Part shown: positions 24,938 to 34,246 of the stretch, one piece after another | Layout: each line of letters begins with the position of its first letter | How positions within the stretch are numbered: the first letter of the stretch is position 1 | Source: Nocardioides panacis | GTDB taxonomy: Bacteria; Actinomycetota; Actinomycetes; Propionibacteriales; Nocardioidaceae | DNA: 64,000 nt | Assembly: GCF_019039255.1 (NCBI RefSeq) | Contig: NZ_CP077062.1 | Location: 4,340,001-4,404,000, forward strand | Reading direction: 5' to 3' | The notes under the pieces: model-generated | Told to the model about the DNA's origin: nothing | Database searches by the model: none | What the model saw: the letters and a program-made list of their open reading frames with translations, nothing else | Made by a program: the position numbers and the translations under genes

Positions 24938-26374
24938 TCAGGCGGGCGGGGTCCGGGAGAGCAGCCAGCGGTCCACGAACGCCCGCAGCTCGACCGGGTC
25001 CTCCCCGGTGCTCGCGGCCAGCCAGGCGACGTACGACGTCCGGTCCTGCACCGTGTTGCGGTGCTCCTGCGGCCACCGGCGGACCAGGTCGTCGAAGACC
25101 GCGGCGCCGAACCGCTCGCGCAGCCGGACGAGCATCCGCGCGGTGCAGAAGTACACGTTGATCTGCGCGAACTGGTCGGGGTCGTAGGCGCCGGGCGGGC
25201 CGTAGAGCCGGCGCCAGAGCCCGTCGGTGCTGGTGAACTGGTCGTCCCAGTAGGCCCAGGTCTGCCAGCCGCGGGACGTCGAGAACAATGCCTCGACGTA
25301 CATCGCCATGCCCTCGTTCATCCACAGGTCGGACCAGTCGTCGGGCGTGACGGTGTCGCCGTACCAGGCGTGCGCGAGCTCGTGGACGACCGTCTGGCGC
25401 ACCCCGCGGGTGCCGAACCGGTAGTTCCGGGCGCCGAAGGTGACCAGCGTCTGGGTCTCCATCGCGGAGTCCGACGGCGTCACCACGACCCCGGCCCGGT
25501 CGAACGGGTAGGGCCCCAGGCGGCTCTCCAGCCACCGCAGCGCGGCCGGCGTGGCGCGCAGCGGCACGAGGTACTCCGGGTGCGCGCGCGGCACCCAGTA
25601 GCTCAGCGGCAGGCCGTGCGGGCCGGTCTGGGTGGCCCGCACGTAGGGCCCGATCGCCACCGTCATCAGGTAGGACGCCATCGGGTCGCGGTTGGTGAAG
25701 TGCGTCAGCGTCCGGCCGTGCCGCACCCGCCGGCTGTCCAGCCGGCCGTTGGACACCCCGACCCAGCGGCGCGGCACGTCCAGCGCGACCCGGTAGGTCG
25801 CCTTGTCCGACGGGTGGTCGTTGACCGGGTACCACGTGAACGCGCCGTACGGCTCCTGCATCGCCCACGCCTGGCCGTCGCGGGTGGTCTGCCAGCCGAG
25901 CCCGGCCATGTCGCCGCGGCTCGACGGCGCCGGCGTGGGACCCGGGCGGCCGCGGTAGGAGATCACCACGTCGTACGTCGACCCCGCGACCAGCCCGGGC
26001 GCGGAGACGTCGAGGTGCCGGCCGGCGTGCCGGGACGTCGAGGCGACCGGCCTGCCGGTCCGGCGGTCGGTCACCGCGAGCCGGGAGACCGCGAGCCGCC
26101 CGGACAGGTCGAGCCGGAACCGGCCGTCCCGCGCCGGGACCAGCCGGACCCGTGCGACCCCGGCCAGCGTGCGGGTCCGCGGCTGCCAGCGCAGGTGCAG
26201 GCCGTAGTCGAGGACGTCGACCCCGGGGTTGCCGACGGAGGGGTAGACCGAGTCGGCGTGCCGGTCGGTAGTCGAGGCCGGGGCCGGCGTCGACGGTGCG
26301 GCCACCGTGGCGGCGGGCATCGGGGCACCGGCGAGCAGCGCGCTCGTCAGCGCGGCGACCAGAGAACGCAGCAT
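24938..26374 (-). CDS. Secreted M1 family metallopeptidase
   Basis: A 478-aa exported aminopeptidase-like enzyme. A signal peptide (MLRSLVAALTSALLAG) precedes an Ala/Pro-rich stretch; the M1 N-terminal beta domain covers about 45-230, and the gluzincin core has HELAHAW near residue 328 followed by the third zinc ligand in LWMNEGMAMY. The C-terminus is short, lacking the large helical domain of PepN, as in other small secreted M1 proteins. ATG 26374 is preferred over a GTG two codons earlier because GGAAGG stands 6 nt upstream. It probably trims peptides outside the cell. Confidence 0.9.
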   Translation of the reverse strand: MLRSLVAALTSALLAGAPMPAATVAAPSTPAPASTTDRHADSVYPSVGNPGVDVLDYGLHLRWQPRTRTLAGVARVRLVPARDGRFRLDLSGRLAVSRLAVTDRRTGRPVASTSRHAGRHLDVSAPGLVAGSTYDVVISYRGRPGPTPAPSSRGDMAGLGWQTTRDGQAWAMQEPYGAFTWYPVNDHPSDKATYRVALDVPRRWVGVSNGRLDSRRVRHGRTLTHFTNRDPMASYLMTVAIGPYVRATQTGPHGLPLSYWVPRAHPEYLVPLRATPAALRWLESRLGPYPFDRAGVVVTPSDSAMETQTLVTFGARNYRFGTRGVRQTVVHELAHAWYGDTVTPDDWSDLWMNEGMAMYVEALFSTSRGWQTWAYWDDQFTSTDGLWRRLYGPPGAYDPDQFAQINVYFCTARMLVRLRERFGAAVFDDLVRRWPQEHRNTVQDRTSYVAWLAASTGEDPVELRAFVDRWLLSRTPPA

Positions 26375-26416
26375 GCACACCTTCCCTGACGACCCGGACC
26401 CCCGGATCCTAGGGGC

Positions 26417-27721
26417 TCACGGCCGGGTCGGGACGTGGAACGGCGTCAGCGCCAGCGTCCAGGCCGTCACGGTCCCGGGCACGTCGAGCCGCCACCGGCT
26501 GCCCGGACGCGGGTAGCCCCGGGTCGTGCACGACTCGGGACCGCCCGCGAAGATCTCCACCATCGAGCCGTCGACGAGCAGCCGGGGCGGCTGCAGCGGC
26601 TCGGCCGGGGTCTCCCAGCGCGCGACGGGCTCCGAGGTCCCGTCGGCGTGCACCAGCCACAGCTCCGACCGGGTGCCGGCGGCGAGCTCGACCTCGTACG
26701 CCGCGGCCCTGAACGGCCGGCCGGGCGTGAGGTCCAGCCGGGCCGCCCGGAGCCCGGTCAGCTCGGCGGCCGGCCGCGACACGAGCCGGTCGCCGTGCAG
26801 CCGCAGGTCGCGGGGGAACGTCAGCGCCCCGGCCCAGCCGGCCCGCCGGACGTCGGCGTCGCTGCGGCCGTGCTCCCACGACCACGCCCACAGCAGCACC
26901 CGGCCGTCGTGCGCGAGCAGCTGCGGGGCGTAGAAGCAGGGGCCGGTGTCGAGGACCCCACCGGTCGCGGGCACGAAGCGCGGGGTGCCGCCCTCGAGCA
27001 GTAGGTCGCCGACCAGCCAGCGGACCCCGGCCAGCGGGGACCGGTCCCCGTCCGCGCGCCACAGCGAGAGCACCAGCAGCCACCGGTCCCCGAGCCGGAC
27101 CAGGTTGGGGCACTCCCAGATGTCCGCGGGCGCGAGCGGGCCGGCCACCGGGTCGTCGGGGCCCAGCAGCCGGCCGAGCTCCCGCCACGACGCCAGGTCG
27201 TCGGCGTCGTACACCAGCAGCGCGGGACTGCCGTGCGGGCTGCCGGCACCCTGGACCGCGTAGCGGTGCCCGTCGAGCTCGAACAGGAAGGGGTCGCGCA
27301 CGTCGCTCAGCGTCGGGTCCTGCGGCATCCCGACCGCCGGCCGGGGGTCCTGCACCCACGTCGCGAGGCCGTCCCCGGAGCGGGCGAGCAGCACGTGGGA
27401 GGCGCCCGAGGTGTCCGCGACCCCGCTGTACACCGCGGTCGGGACGCCGTCCTCGACGGTCAGGCAGCCGGTCCAGCAGCCGCGGGCGTCGTGCCCGCCG
27501 GGCCGCGGCACCAGGGCCGGCGGCTCCGCGCGCCAGGACACCAGGTCGGCGGAGCTGACGTGCCCCCAGGTGATCGCGTCGTGCACCGGCGCGGCCGGGT
27601 TGTGCTGGAAGAACACGTGGAACCGCCCGTCGACGTGCGCGAGGCCGTTGGGGTCGTTGACCCACCCGGCGGCGGGGCGTGCGTGCAGCGCCGGGAACGC
27701 GGGGTCCGGGGGAGCGGTCAT
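26417..27721 (-). CDS. Glycoside hydrolase family 32 (sucrose/fructan hydrolase)
   Basis: A 434-aa beta-fructosidase-like enzyme without a signal peptide. It shows the three GH32 landmarks: WVNDPNG with the nucleophile Asp near residue 22, the transition-state RDP in LSDVRDPFLF, and the acid/base Glu in WECPNL. A C-terminal beta-sandwich follows from about residue 315. Cytoplasmic members cleave sucrose or sucrose-6-phosphate. The ATG at 27721 lies 5 nt after the stop of paaK on the same strand, an unexpected operon neighbour. No sugar transporter adjoins it. Confidence 0.9.
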   Translation of the reverse strand: MTAPPDPAFPALHARPAAGWVNDPNGLAHVDGRFHVFFQHNPAAPVHDAITWGHVSSADLVSWRAEPPALVPRPGGHDARGCWTGCLTVEDGVPTAVYSGVADTSGASHVLLARSGDGLATWVQDPRPAVGMPQDPTLSDVRDPFLFELDGHRYAVQGAGSPHGSPALLVYDADDLASWRELGRLLGPDDPVAGPLAPADIWECPNLVRLGDRWLLVLSLWRADGDRSPLAGVRWLVGDLLLEGGTPRFVPATGGVLDTGPCFYAPQLLAHDGRVLLWAWSWEHGRSDADVRRAGWAGALTFPRDLRLHGDRLVSRPAAELTGLRAARLDLTPGRPFRAAAYEVELAAGTRSELWLVHADGTSEPVARWETPAEPLQPPRLLVDGSMVEIFAGGPESCTTRGYPRPGSRWRLDVPGTVTAWTLALTPFHVPTRP

Positions 27722-27726
27722 CCGGG

Positions 27727-28992
27727 TCAGCGCCGGTCGGAGATCCGTCGCGCCTTGCCCAGCGAGCGCTCCAGCGCGTGCGGCGCGAGCACCTCGACCC
27801 GGACCGTCGTGCCGACGTTGTCCTTGACGTGCCCGGCCAGCCGCCGGCCGAGCGCCTCGCGGTCGGCCTCGGCGACCTGCTCGTGCGCCTCGACCTGGAC
27901 CGTCAGCTCGTCGAGCGTGCCCGGCCGGGTGAGCACGCACAGGTAGTGCGGGGTCAGCCCCTCGACCTTGAGGATCTGCTCCTCGACCATCGTCGGGAAG
28001 ACGTTCACGCCCCGCACGATCATCATGTCGTCGGTGCGGCCGGTGACCTTCTGCATCCGCCGGAACGCCGGGTAGGCCGTGCCCGGCAGCAGCCGGGTCA
28101 GGTCCCGGGTTCGGTAGCGGACCACCGGCATCGCCTGCTTGGTCAGGGACGTGAAGACCAGCTCGCCCTCCTCGCCGTCGGGCAGCACCTCGCCGGTCAC
28201 CGGGTCGATCACCTCGGGGTAGAAGTGGTCCTCCCAGACGTGCAGCCCGTCCTGGGTGTCCACCGCCTCCTGCGAGACGCCCGGGCCCATCACCTCGGAC
28301 AGCCCGTAGATGTCGACGGCCTTGATGCCGCCGCGCCGCTCGACCTCGCGGCGCATCTCGTCGGTCCACGGCTCGGCGCCGAAGATCCCGATCTCCAGGC
28401 TGGTGCTGCGCGGGTCGACGCCCTGCGCCTCCATCTCGTCGAGGATCGCGAGGAAGTACGACGGGGTCACCATGATCACCCGTGGCTCGAAGTCCACGAT
28501 CAGCTGCACCTGGCGCGGGGTCATGCCGCCGGAGACCGGGACCACCGTGCAGCCCAGCCGCTCGGCCCCGTAGTGCGCGCCGAGACCGCCGGTGAACAGC
28601 CCGTAGCCGTAGGCGACGTGCACCAGGTCCCCGGGCCGGCCGCCCGCGGCGTAGATGGAGCGCGCCATCACCTCGGCCCACACGTCGAGGTCGTCGCTGG
28701 TGTAGCCCACGACGGTCGGCTTGCCCGTCGTACCGGAGGAGGCGTGCACCCGGCTGACCTCGGCCCGCGGGACGGCGAACATGCCGAACGGGTAGTTCTG
28801 CCGCAGGTCCTCCTTGGTGGTGAACGGGAACCGGGCCAGGTCGGCCAGCGACCGCAGGTCGGCGGGGGCCACGCCCACGGCGTCGAACGCGCGCCGGTAG
28901 TGCGGGACGTGCTCGTAGACCCGATCGAGGGTCGTGCGCAGGTCGACCAGCTGCTGCGCCTGCAGCGCCTCGACGTCGAGGTCGGGGATCAT
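27727..28992 (-). CDS. paaK: Phenylacetate-CoA ligase
   Basis: A 421-aa adenylate-forming ligase of the short PaaK class. It has the AMP loop SSGTTGKPT (about residues 90-98), the YGLSE motif, RYRTRDL, and the C-terminal hinge GRTDDMMIVRGVNVFP. It converts phenylacetate, CoA and ATP to phenylacetyl-CoA in the cytoplasm, the entry step of the epoxide route of phenylacetate breakdown. It follows the paaI-like thioesterase by a single base. The paaABCDE epoxidase genes are not in this window, so the pair may serve a separate aryl-acid pathway. Confidence 0.92.
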   Translation of the reverse strand: MIPDLDVEALQAQQLVDLRTTLDRVYEHVPHYRRAFDAVGVAPADLRSLADLARFPFTTKEDLRQNYPFGMFAVPRAEVSRVHASSGTTGKPTVVGYTSDDLDVWAEVMARSIYAAGGRPGDLVHVAYGYGLFTGGLGAHYGAERLGCTVVPVSGGMTPRQVQLIVDFEPRVIMVTPSYFLAILDEMEAQGVDPRSTSLEIGIFGAEPWTDEMRREVERRGGIKAVDIYGLSEVMGPGVSQEAVDTQDGLHVWEDHFYPEVIDPVTGEVLPDGEEGELVFTSLTKQAMPVVRYRTRDLTRLLPGTAYPAFRRMQKVTGRTDDMMIVRGVNVFPTMVEEQILKVEGLTPHYLCVLTRPGTLDELTVQVEAHEQVAEADREALGRRLAGHVKDNVGTTVRVEVLAPHALERSLGKARRISDRR

Positions 28993-28993
28993 C

Positions 28994-29434
28994 TCAGTCC
29001 TCCTCCGTCGGCTCCGGGGAGAACAGCGTCCCGCGGATCTCCTTGCTGCGGCCCACGAACTGCGCGACGACGGCGTCGGCGGACCGGACCGTGACGTCGT
29101 AGACCCCGTCGCGTCCCTCGCGGCTGCGCTCCACCGCGTCCGCGACCAGCACGTCCCCGAGCCGGGTGGGCGCCAGGAAGCTGATCTCCGCGCCGGCCGC
29201 GACGGTGCTCCGGTTGTAGGAGTTGCAGGCGAACGCGAACGCCGAGTCGGCGAGGGTGAAGGTGAGGCCGCCGTGCCCGATCGCGTGCCCGTTGACCATG
29301 TCCGCGCGCACCGTCATCCGCAGCCTCGCGCGGCCGGGGGCGACCTCGACGAGCTCCATGCCCAGGCCCTGGCTGGTGGCGTCGCCGGCCCACATCGCCT
29401 CCGCGCTTCGGCGGGCGACCTCGTCCGGGGTCAC
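28994..29434 (-). CDS. paaI: Hydroxyphenylacetyl-CoA thioesterase PaaI (hotdog fold)
   Basis: A 146-aa hotdog-fold thioesterase with the PaaI hallmark NGHAIGHGGLTFTLADSAFAFACN, in which the Asp of LADSAF is the usual catalytic acid. PaaI hydrolyses dead-end hydroxylated phenylacetyl-CoA products and rescues CoA. The GTG start overlaps the stop of the upstream GNAT gene (GTGA), and paaK starts one base after its stop, so all three are co-translated. Confidence 0.9.
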   Translation of the reverse strand: MTPDEVARRSAEAMWAGDATSQGLGMELVEVAPGRARLRMTVRADMVNGHAIGHGGLTFTLADSAFAFACNSYNRSTVAAGAEISFLAPTRLGDVLVADAVERSREGRDGVYDVTVRSADAVVAQFVGRSKEIRGTLFSPEPTEED

Positions 29435-29908
29435 AGCGGCTTCTCCAGCATCGCCACCAGGTGCTCGTCGTCCCCGAGCCGGCCGACCTCGCGGTAGCCC
29501 CGGGCGGCGTGGAACGCCAGGGACGCGTCGTTGCGCGGCACGAGGTTCACCTCCAGGGCGAGCCGGGTGTACGGCGCCGCGATCCGCTCGATCTCGTCGT
29601 ACACCTGGCCGCCGAGGCCGCGCCGCCGGAAGCCCTCGTGCAGCACGATCCGGTCCAGGTAGTAGAACCGCTCGTGCCGCGCGGCGAACCAGCGGTAGTT
29701 GACCGAGTCGTACGCCGCGCCCGGGGCGAACGTGATAACGAAGCCGGCGAACGCGCCGTCCACGTCGAGCACGTCGAACCGGTCGGCGCTCTCGCGCACC
29801 TCGTGCAGCCGGGCCTCGTCCATCGGCGCGAGCTTCCACGACGTTGCGGTCGTTGAGGGTGAGGACGTCGGCCACGTCGGTGTCGCGCAGCGGTCGCAGG
29901 TCGGGCAC
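29431..29908 (-). pseudogene. GNAT N-acetyltransferase with one apparent frameshift
   Basis: From the GTG at 29908 translation gives MPDLRPLRDTDVADVLTLND and then leaves frame at GTGGAAGC (29832-29839). Removing one base there joins it to an intact frame with FDVLDVDGAFAGFVITF, YLDRIVLHEGFRRRGLGG (acetyl-CoA loop RRRGLG) and VNLVPRNDASLAFHAARGY, giving a 158-aa GNAT acetyltransferase. The substrate is unknown. A TAGGGT box stands 6 nt before the GTG, so it may be leaderless and head the GNAT-paaI-paaK-GH32 operon. The same GTGGAAGC context occurs at two other frameshifts in the window. Confidence 0.75.
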
Positions 29909-30019
29909 CTCGTCACCCTAACCGCGGCCGGACCCTGTCCACTCCTCGATCCGGGTGGGTGCGGGGAGCGGAGGCCCGGCCCTAGCCTGGGCCGGGGGCG
30001 TTCATCCGGAGGGAATCCG

Positions 30020-30871
30020 ATGACCATCACAGCCGGCGAGCAGGTCGAGATCGACCACGCCAACGCGTCGGACGCGACGCCGATCGTCTTCGTGCACGGC
30101 CTGTGGCTGCTGCGCAGCAGCTGGCGGCCCTGGCGGGACGCCGCGGAGAGCCAGGGGTTCGTGACGCTGGCGCCCGGCTGGCCCGACGACCCGGAGACCG
30201 TCGCCGAGGCCCGGGCGCACCCGGACGTGCTCGCCGGCAAGGGCGTCGCGGGGGTCACCGACCACTACGCCGCGGTGATCGGCAGCCTGCACCGCGCGCC
30301 GGTGGTGATCGGTCACTCGTTCGGCGGGCTGATCACCCAGAAGCTCGCGGGGCGCGGCCTGGCGCGGGCGTCGGTCGCGATCGACCCGGCCCCGTTCCGG
30401 GGCGTGCTGCCGCTCCCGGTCTCCGCGCTCCGGGCGTCCTCCGCGGTGCTCGCCAACCCCGCCAACCGCGGGCGTGCGGTGATGCTCAGCGAGAAGCAGT
30501 TCCGCTACGCCTTCGGGAACGCCGTGTCGGAGGGCGAGTCCCGCGAGCTCTACCAGCGCTACGCGGTGCCGGGCCCGGGCCGCCCGCTGTTCCAGGCCGC
30601 GACGGCCAACCTGCACCCCGGGACCGAGGCGAGCGTGGACACGATGCACCCCGAGCGCGGGCCGCTGCTGATCGTCTCCGGCGAGCGGGACCACACCGTG
30701 CCGTGGGCGATCGCCAACGCGTCGTACAAGAAGCAGGCCCGCAACCCGCACGCGACCGCGATCACGGAGATCTCCGGACGGGGCCACTCGCTGGTGATCG
30801 ACCACGGCTGGCCGGAGGTCGCCGACTCGGCGTTCGGGTTCCTGGCCACGCACGGCGTCACCGCGTCCTGA
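30020..30871 (+). CDS. Alpha/beta hydrolase
   Basis: A 283-aa cytoplasmic alpha/beta-hydrolase-fold enzyme. It has the oxyanion HG motif (VFVHGLW), nucleophile S100 in IGHSFGG, an acid in VSGERDHTVPW and the catalytic His in GRGHSLVIDHG. The cap region (about 125-200) is short. The substrate, probably an ester or amide, is not evident. The ATG at 30020 follows GGAGGGA. The gene stands alone between the GNAT operon on the other strand and the lipoprotein gene downstream. Confidence 0.87.
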   Translation: MTITAGEQVEIDHANASDATPIVFVHGLWLLRSSWRPWRDAAESQGFVTLAPGWPDDPETVAEARAHPDVLAGKGVAGVTDHYAAVIGSLHRAPVVIGHSFGGLITQKLAGRGLARASVAIDPAPFRGVLPLPVSALRASSAVLANPANRGRAVMLSEKQFRYAFGNAVSEGESRELYQRYAVPGPGRPLFQAATANLHPGTEASVDTMHPERGPLLIVSGERDHTVPWAIANASYKKQARNPHATAITEISGRGHSLVIDHGWPEVADSAFGFLATHGVTAS

Positions 30872-30915
30872 CCGGCCGCTCGAAACCACCTGCGCCGCGA
30901 CGCACACTGGGCACC

Positions 30916-31791
30916 GTGGCCCTGTCCGTCGACCGCCGCGGCTTCCTGCTCGTCGCAGGAGGCGCCGTGCTGACGGCCTGCAGCGGTGGCGCCGGCCCCG
31001 TCCCTCGCGCGTCGGCGCCCCGCTCCTCGGTCGCGCCGGCGCGCACGCCCGCCCCCACACCGGCCCCCGCGCCGGGGCTGCCCCCCGTCACTCGCTGGCA
31101 GCCGGGCCCTGCGGAGCTGGTGCCGGCGGCCAAGCGCGCGGCGGTCCACGAGGTCGAGCGGCGCGGGACCGGGCCGACGCGCGCCGTCCAGGTGGTCGAC
31201 GCGCAGTACGGCGGCCTGCTGCCCGACACGGCCAGCGTGCTCGTGGTCTGCCGGTCCTGGCGGCTCCGGGACGGGAAGGTGACCCCGGGCGGGGCGACGT
31301 ACGACGTCCGGGTGGCCCGTCGCGCCTCCGGATGGCAGGTCACGGCGGTGCACCCCTCACGACCCGGGCCGGCACGCCGCCCGCTGACCGGCCGGGAACG
31401 GGCGGTGCTCACCAGCAGCCGCATCGGGCTGCCTCCGGCCGCCCGGGCCGACGTGCTGTCCGGGCAGGTGCACCCGAGCGTCCTGGGAGCGATGCTGGCG
31501 GTCTCGAGGGCTCACCGGATCGAGGTGAGCGTCGTCCGGTCCGGCCATCCCCTCCACGTGTTCGGCACCACCCGGCTCAGCGACCATCCCCGCGGCCGGG
31601 CCTTCGACACCTGGCGGGTGGACGGCCAGCCGGTCGTCAGCGCGGACCGGCGGCTCGTCGCCGGCTACCTGCACGCGCTGGCCGACGCGGGCTCCTACAA
31701 CGTCGGCGGCCCGGTCCTGCTGGGGGCGGCACCGCAGTGGTTCAGCGACGCCACCCACCACGACCACGTCCACGCGGGGTTCACCACCTGA
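30916..31791 (+). CDS. Tat-type lipoprotein with LAS/M15-like (zinc D,D-peptidase fold) C-terminus
   Basis: A 291-aa protein. The N-terminus VDRRGFLLVAGGAVLTAC combines a twin-arginine-like motif (R7-R8) with a lipobox ending in C22, so it is likely exported by Tat and anchored as a lipoprotein. An Ala/Pro/Ser-rich spacer follows to about residue 55. The last 90 residues hold SDHPRGRAFD and HHDHVHAG, which resemble the SxHxxGxAxD and HxH zinc-ligand motifs of LAS peptidases (M15, VanX/VanY-like). A cell-wall peptidase role is therefore possible but not shown. GTG start, no clear ribosome site. Confidence 0.65.
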   Translation: MALSVDRRGFLLVAGGAVLTACSGGAGPVPRASAPRSSVAPARTPAPTPAPAPGLPPVTRWQPGPAELVPAAKRAAVHEVERRGTGPTRAVQVVDAQYGGLLPDTASVLVVCRSWRLRDGKVTPGGATYDVRVARRASGWQVTAVHPSRPGPARRPLTGRERAVLTSSRIGLPPAARADVLSGQVHPSVLGAMLAVSRAHRIEVSVVRSGHPLHVFGTTRLSDHPRGRAFDTWRVDGQPVVSADRRLVAGYLHALADAGSYNVGGPVLLGAAPQWFSDATHHDHVHAGFTT

Positions 31792-31798
31792 CCCCCGG

Positions 31799-34246
31799 TC
31801 AGCCGCGGATCCGGTCGTTCCCGGGGTCGTACGGCGCCCGCAGCCCGACCCGGACCGGGTGCACCGCGCCGCCGGCGTCCACCGACCAGGAGCCCGAGCC
31901 GACCCAGTCGCGCGACGTCGTGCCGGCCGGGTCTGCGACGTACCCGAGCCCGACGCAGGCGCCGACGGTCTCGCCCCAGGCCGCACTGGTGAGCTGGCCG
32001 ACCGGGACCCCGTCGCGGAGCACCAGCTCGCCGCCCCACAGCATCGGCTCGGGGTCCTCGACGACGACCGAGACCAGCCGCCGGCGGGGTCCGGCGGCGC
32101 GCGCCGTCTCGACCGCGGCCCGGCCCAGGAAGTCCACGTCGGTGCGCAGCTTGCAGGCGAACAGCAGCCCCGCCTCGACCGGCGCGTGGTCCGGGGTGAG
32201 CTCGCGCCCGAACGCGCGGTAGCCCTTCTCCAGCCGCAGCGACTCGATCGCGGAGTAGCCCGCGTCGACGACGCCGAGGTCCGCGCCGGCGGCCATCAGC
32301 GCGTCGTACACGCCGGTGGCGGTCTCGGTCGGGGCGTACAGCTCCCAGCCCAGCTCGCCGACGTAGGTGATCCGGGTGGCCCGCACGGTGGCGCGGCCGA
32401 CCCGCAGCATCCGCGACGTCGCGAAGCCGAAGTCGTCGAGCGGCTCCCCGGACACCACCGCGAGCAGCTCCCGCGAGCGCGGCCCCATCACGCCGAGCAC
32501 GGCGTGCGCGGAGGTCACGTCGACGACCCGGGTGTCGTGCCCGGCCGGCACGTGCCGCCGCAGGTGGTCGAGGTCGCGCTCGGTGGTGGCCGAGCTGCTC
32601 ACCAGGAGGTACTCCTCGGCCGAGACCCGGGTGACGGTGAGGTCGGACTCGTAGGTGCCGCGCCGGTTCAGCAGCGCGGTGTACACGACCGTGCCGACCG
32701 GCACCGCGACGTCGTTGGAGCAGATCCACTGCAGGCTGGCCTCGGCGTCGCGGCCCACCACGAGGTACTTCGAGAACGAGGTCTGGTCGAACACCGCGAC
32801 CCCGGTGCGGGTGGCGCGCTGCTCCGCGGCCGACCAGGGCAGCCAGGCCGGCTTCCCCCAGGTGTACGGCGTCCGCGGCGACGTCCCGGCCGGCGCGAAG
32901 ACGTTCGGGCGCTCCCACCCGGCCCGGGACCCGAACGCGGCGTTGCGGGCGGCGAGCCGGTCGTGCAGCGGCGAGCAGCGCAGCGGGCGGGCGCTCTCCA
33001 GCTCCCGGTTCGGCCACGGCACGGCGTAGTGCAGGCCGAGGATCTCCACGACCCGGTCGCGCAGCCACCCGGTGTTCGCGGCGTACGCCCCGAACCGGCG
33101 GAGGTCCACCGACACCAGGTCGCTGGTCGGCTCGCCCTCGACGACCCACTCGGCCAGGGCGCGGCCGGCGCCGCCCGCCGAGGCGATGCCGACCGAGTTG
33201 AAGCCGGCGCCCACGAAGAAGCCGCGCACGTTCGGGGCCTCGCCCATCAGGAACTGGTTGTCGGGGGTGAAGGACTCCGGCCCGTTGTAGAACTTGCGGA
33301 TCCCGGTCTCGGCGAGCGCCGGGATCCGGTGCAGGGCGCTGTCCATCAGGATCCCGAAGTGGTCCCAGTCCTCGTCGAGCAGCGCGAACTCGAACGGGTA
33401 GGGCACCTGGTCCGGCGCGACCCACGGCTTGGCCTCGGGCTCGAAGCCGCCGACGACCAGGCCGCCGACCTCCTCCTTGAAGTAGGTCCAGCCGTCCGGG
33501 TCCCGCAGGATCGGCAGGTCCGGGTGGACGCCCTCGACCTGGTCGGTGACGACGTAGAAGTGCTCGGCCGAGTGCAGCGGCACCGCGACGCCGGCCATCG
33601 CGCCGACCTGGGCGGCCCACTGGCCGGCGCAGTTCACCACCACCTCGGCCTCGACGTCGCCGCGGTCGGTCCGGACCCCGGTCACCGCGCCGTCGCGGAC
33701 GAGCACGTCGAGCACCCGCGTCCGCTCCGCGACCGTGGCCCCGTGCTGCCGGGCGCCCTTGGCCAGCGCCATGGTCAGGTCGGTGGGGTTGGCCTTGCCG
33801 TCCCCGGGCAGCCAGATCGCGCCGAGCAGGTCGTCGACGCGCATCGCCGGCCAGCGGGACAGCGCCTCGTCGGGCGTCATCATCGAGCACTCGAGCCCGA
33901 ACGCGTCCGCGGTCGCCGCGGTCCGGCGCAGCTGGGTCATCCGGTCCTCGGTGCGGGCCACGATCACCCCGCCGCACTGCTTGTAGCCGGCGGACAGCCC
34001 GGTCTCGGCCTCGAGCCGGGCGTACAGCTCGCCGCTGTACTGCACCAGCCGGGTGCCGCTCTCCGAGGCCCGCAGCTGCCCGACCAGGCCGGCGGCGTGC
34101 CAGGTGGTGCCGCCGGACAGCGACCCCTGCTCGAGCAGCAGCACGTCGGTCCAGCCGAGCCGGGTCAGGTGGTAGGCCGTGCTGGTGCCGATCACCCCGC
34201 CACCGACGATCACGACCCGGGCCCGGGACGGCAGGTCAGTCGGCAC
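31799..34246 (-). CDS. FAD-dependent oxidoreductase fused to GcvT-like folate domain (dimethylglycine/sarcosine dehydrogenase family)
   Basis: An 815-aa cytoplasmic enzyme. Residues 8-370 are a DAO-type FAD domain (VVIVGGGVIGTS, then GGTTWHAAGLVGQ where such enzymes attach FAD through His). Residues 380-440 are a short linker domain, and residues 450-815 are a GcvT aminomethyltransferase-like half (GVMGPRSRELL, YVGELGWELY, AFGRELTPDHAPVEAGL) that in relatives passes the oxidised methyl to tetrahydrofolate. Substrates of the family are N-methylated glycines. GTG at 34246 was chosen because GGAGGAGG lies 6 nt upstream; this overlaps the kinase-like gene by 11 nt. It is last in the permease-kinase-oxidoreductase operon. 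Confidence 0.9.
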   Translation of the reverse strand: MPTDLPSRARVVIVGGGVIGTSTAYHLTRLGWTDVLLLEQGSLSGGTTWHAAGLVGQLRASESGTRLVQYSGELYARLEAETGLSAGYKQCGGVIVARTEDRMTQLRRTAATADAFGLECSMMTPDEALSRWPAMRVDDLLGAIWLPGDGKANPTDLTMALAKGARQHGATVAERTRVLDVLVRDGAVTGVRTDRGDVEAEVVVNCAGQWAAQVGAMAGVAVPLHSAEHFYVVTDQVEGVHPDLPILRDPDGWTYFKEEVGGLVVGGFEPEAKPWVAPDQVPYPFEFALLDEDWDHFGILMDSALHRIPALAETGIRKFYNGPESFTPDNQFLMGEAPNVRGFFVGAGFNSVGIASAGGAGRALAEWVVEGEPTSDLVSVDLRRFGAYAANTGWLRDRVVEILGLHYAVPWPNRELESARPLRCSPLHDRLAARNAAFGSRAGWERPNVFAPAGTSPRTPYTWGKPAWLPWSAAEQRATRTGVAVFDQTSFSKYLVVGRDAEASLQWICSNDVAVPVGTVVYTALLNRRGTYESDLTVTRVSAEEYLLVSSSATTERDLDHLRRHVPAGHDTRVVDVTSAHAVLGVMGPRSRELLAVVSGEPLDDFGFATSRMLRVGRATVRATRITYVGELGWELYAPTETATGVYDALMAAGADLGVVDAGYSAIESLRLEKGYRAFGRELTPDHAPVEAGLLFACKLRTDVDFLGRAAVETARAAGPRRRLVSVVVEDPEPMLWGGELVLRDGVPVGQLTSAAWGETVGACVGLGYVADPAGTTSRDWVGSGSWSVDAGGAVHPVRVGLRAPYDPGNDRIRG

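Noticed and set aside
30997-31100. Ala/Pro-rich stretch as a tandem repeat or antigen
   Set aside because: It is an ordinary lipoprotein spacer between the lipobox and the folded domain.
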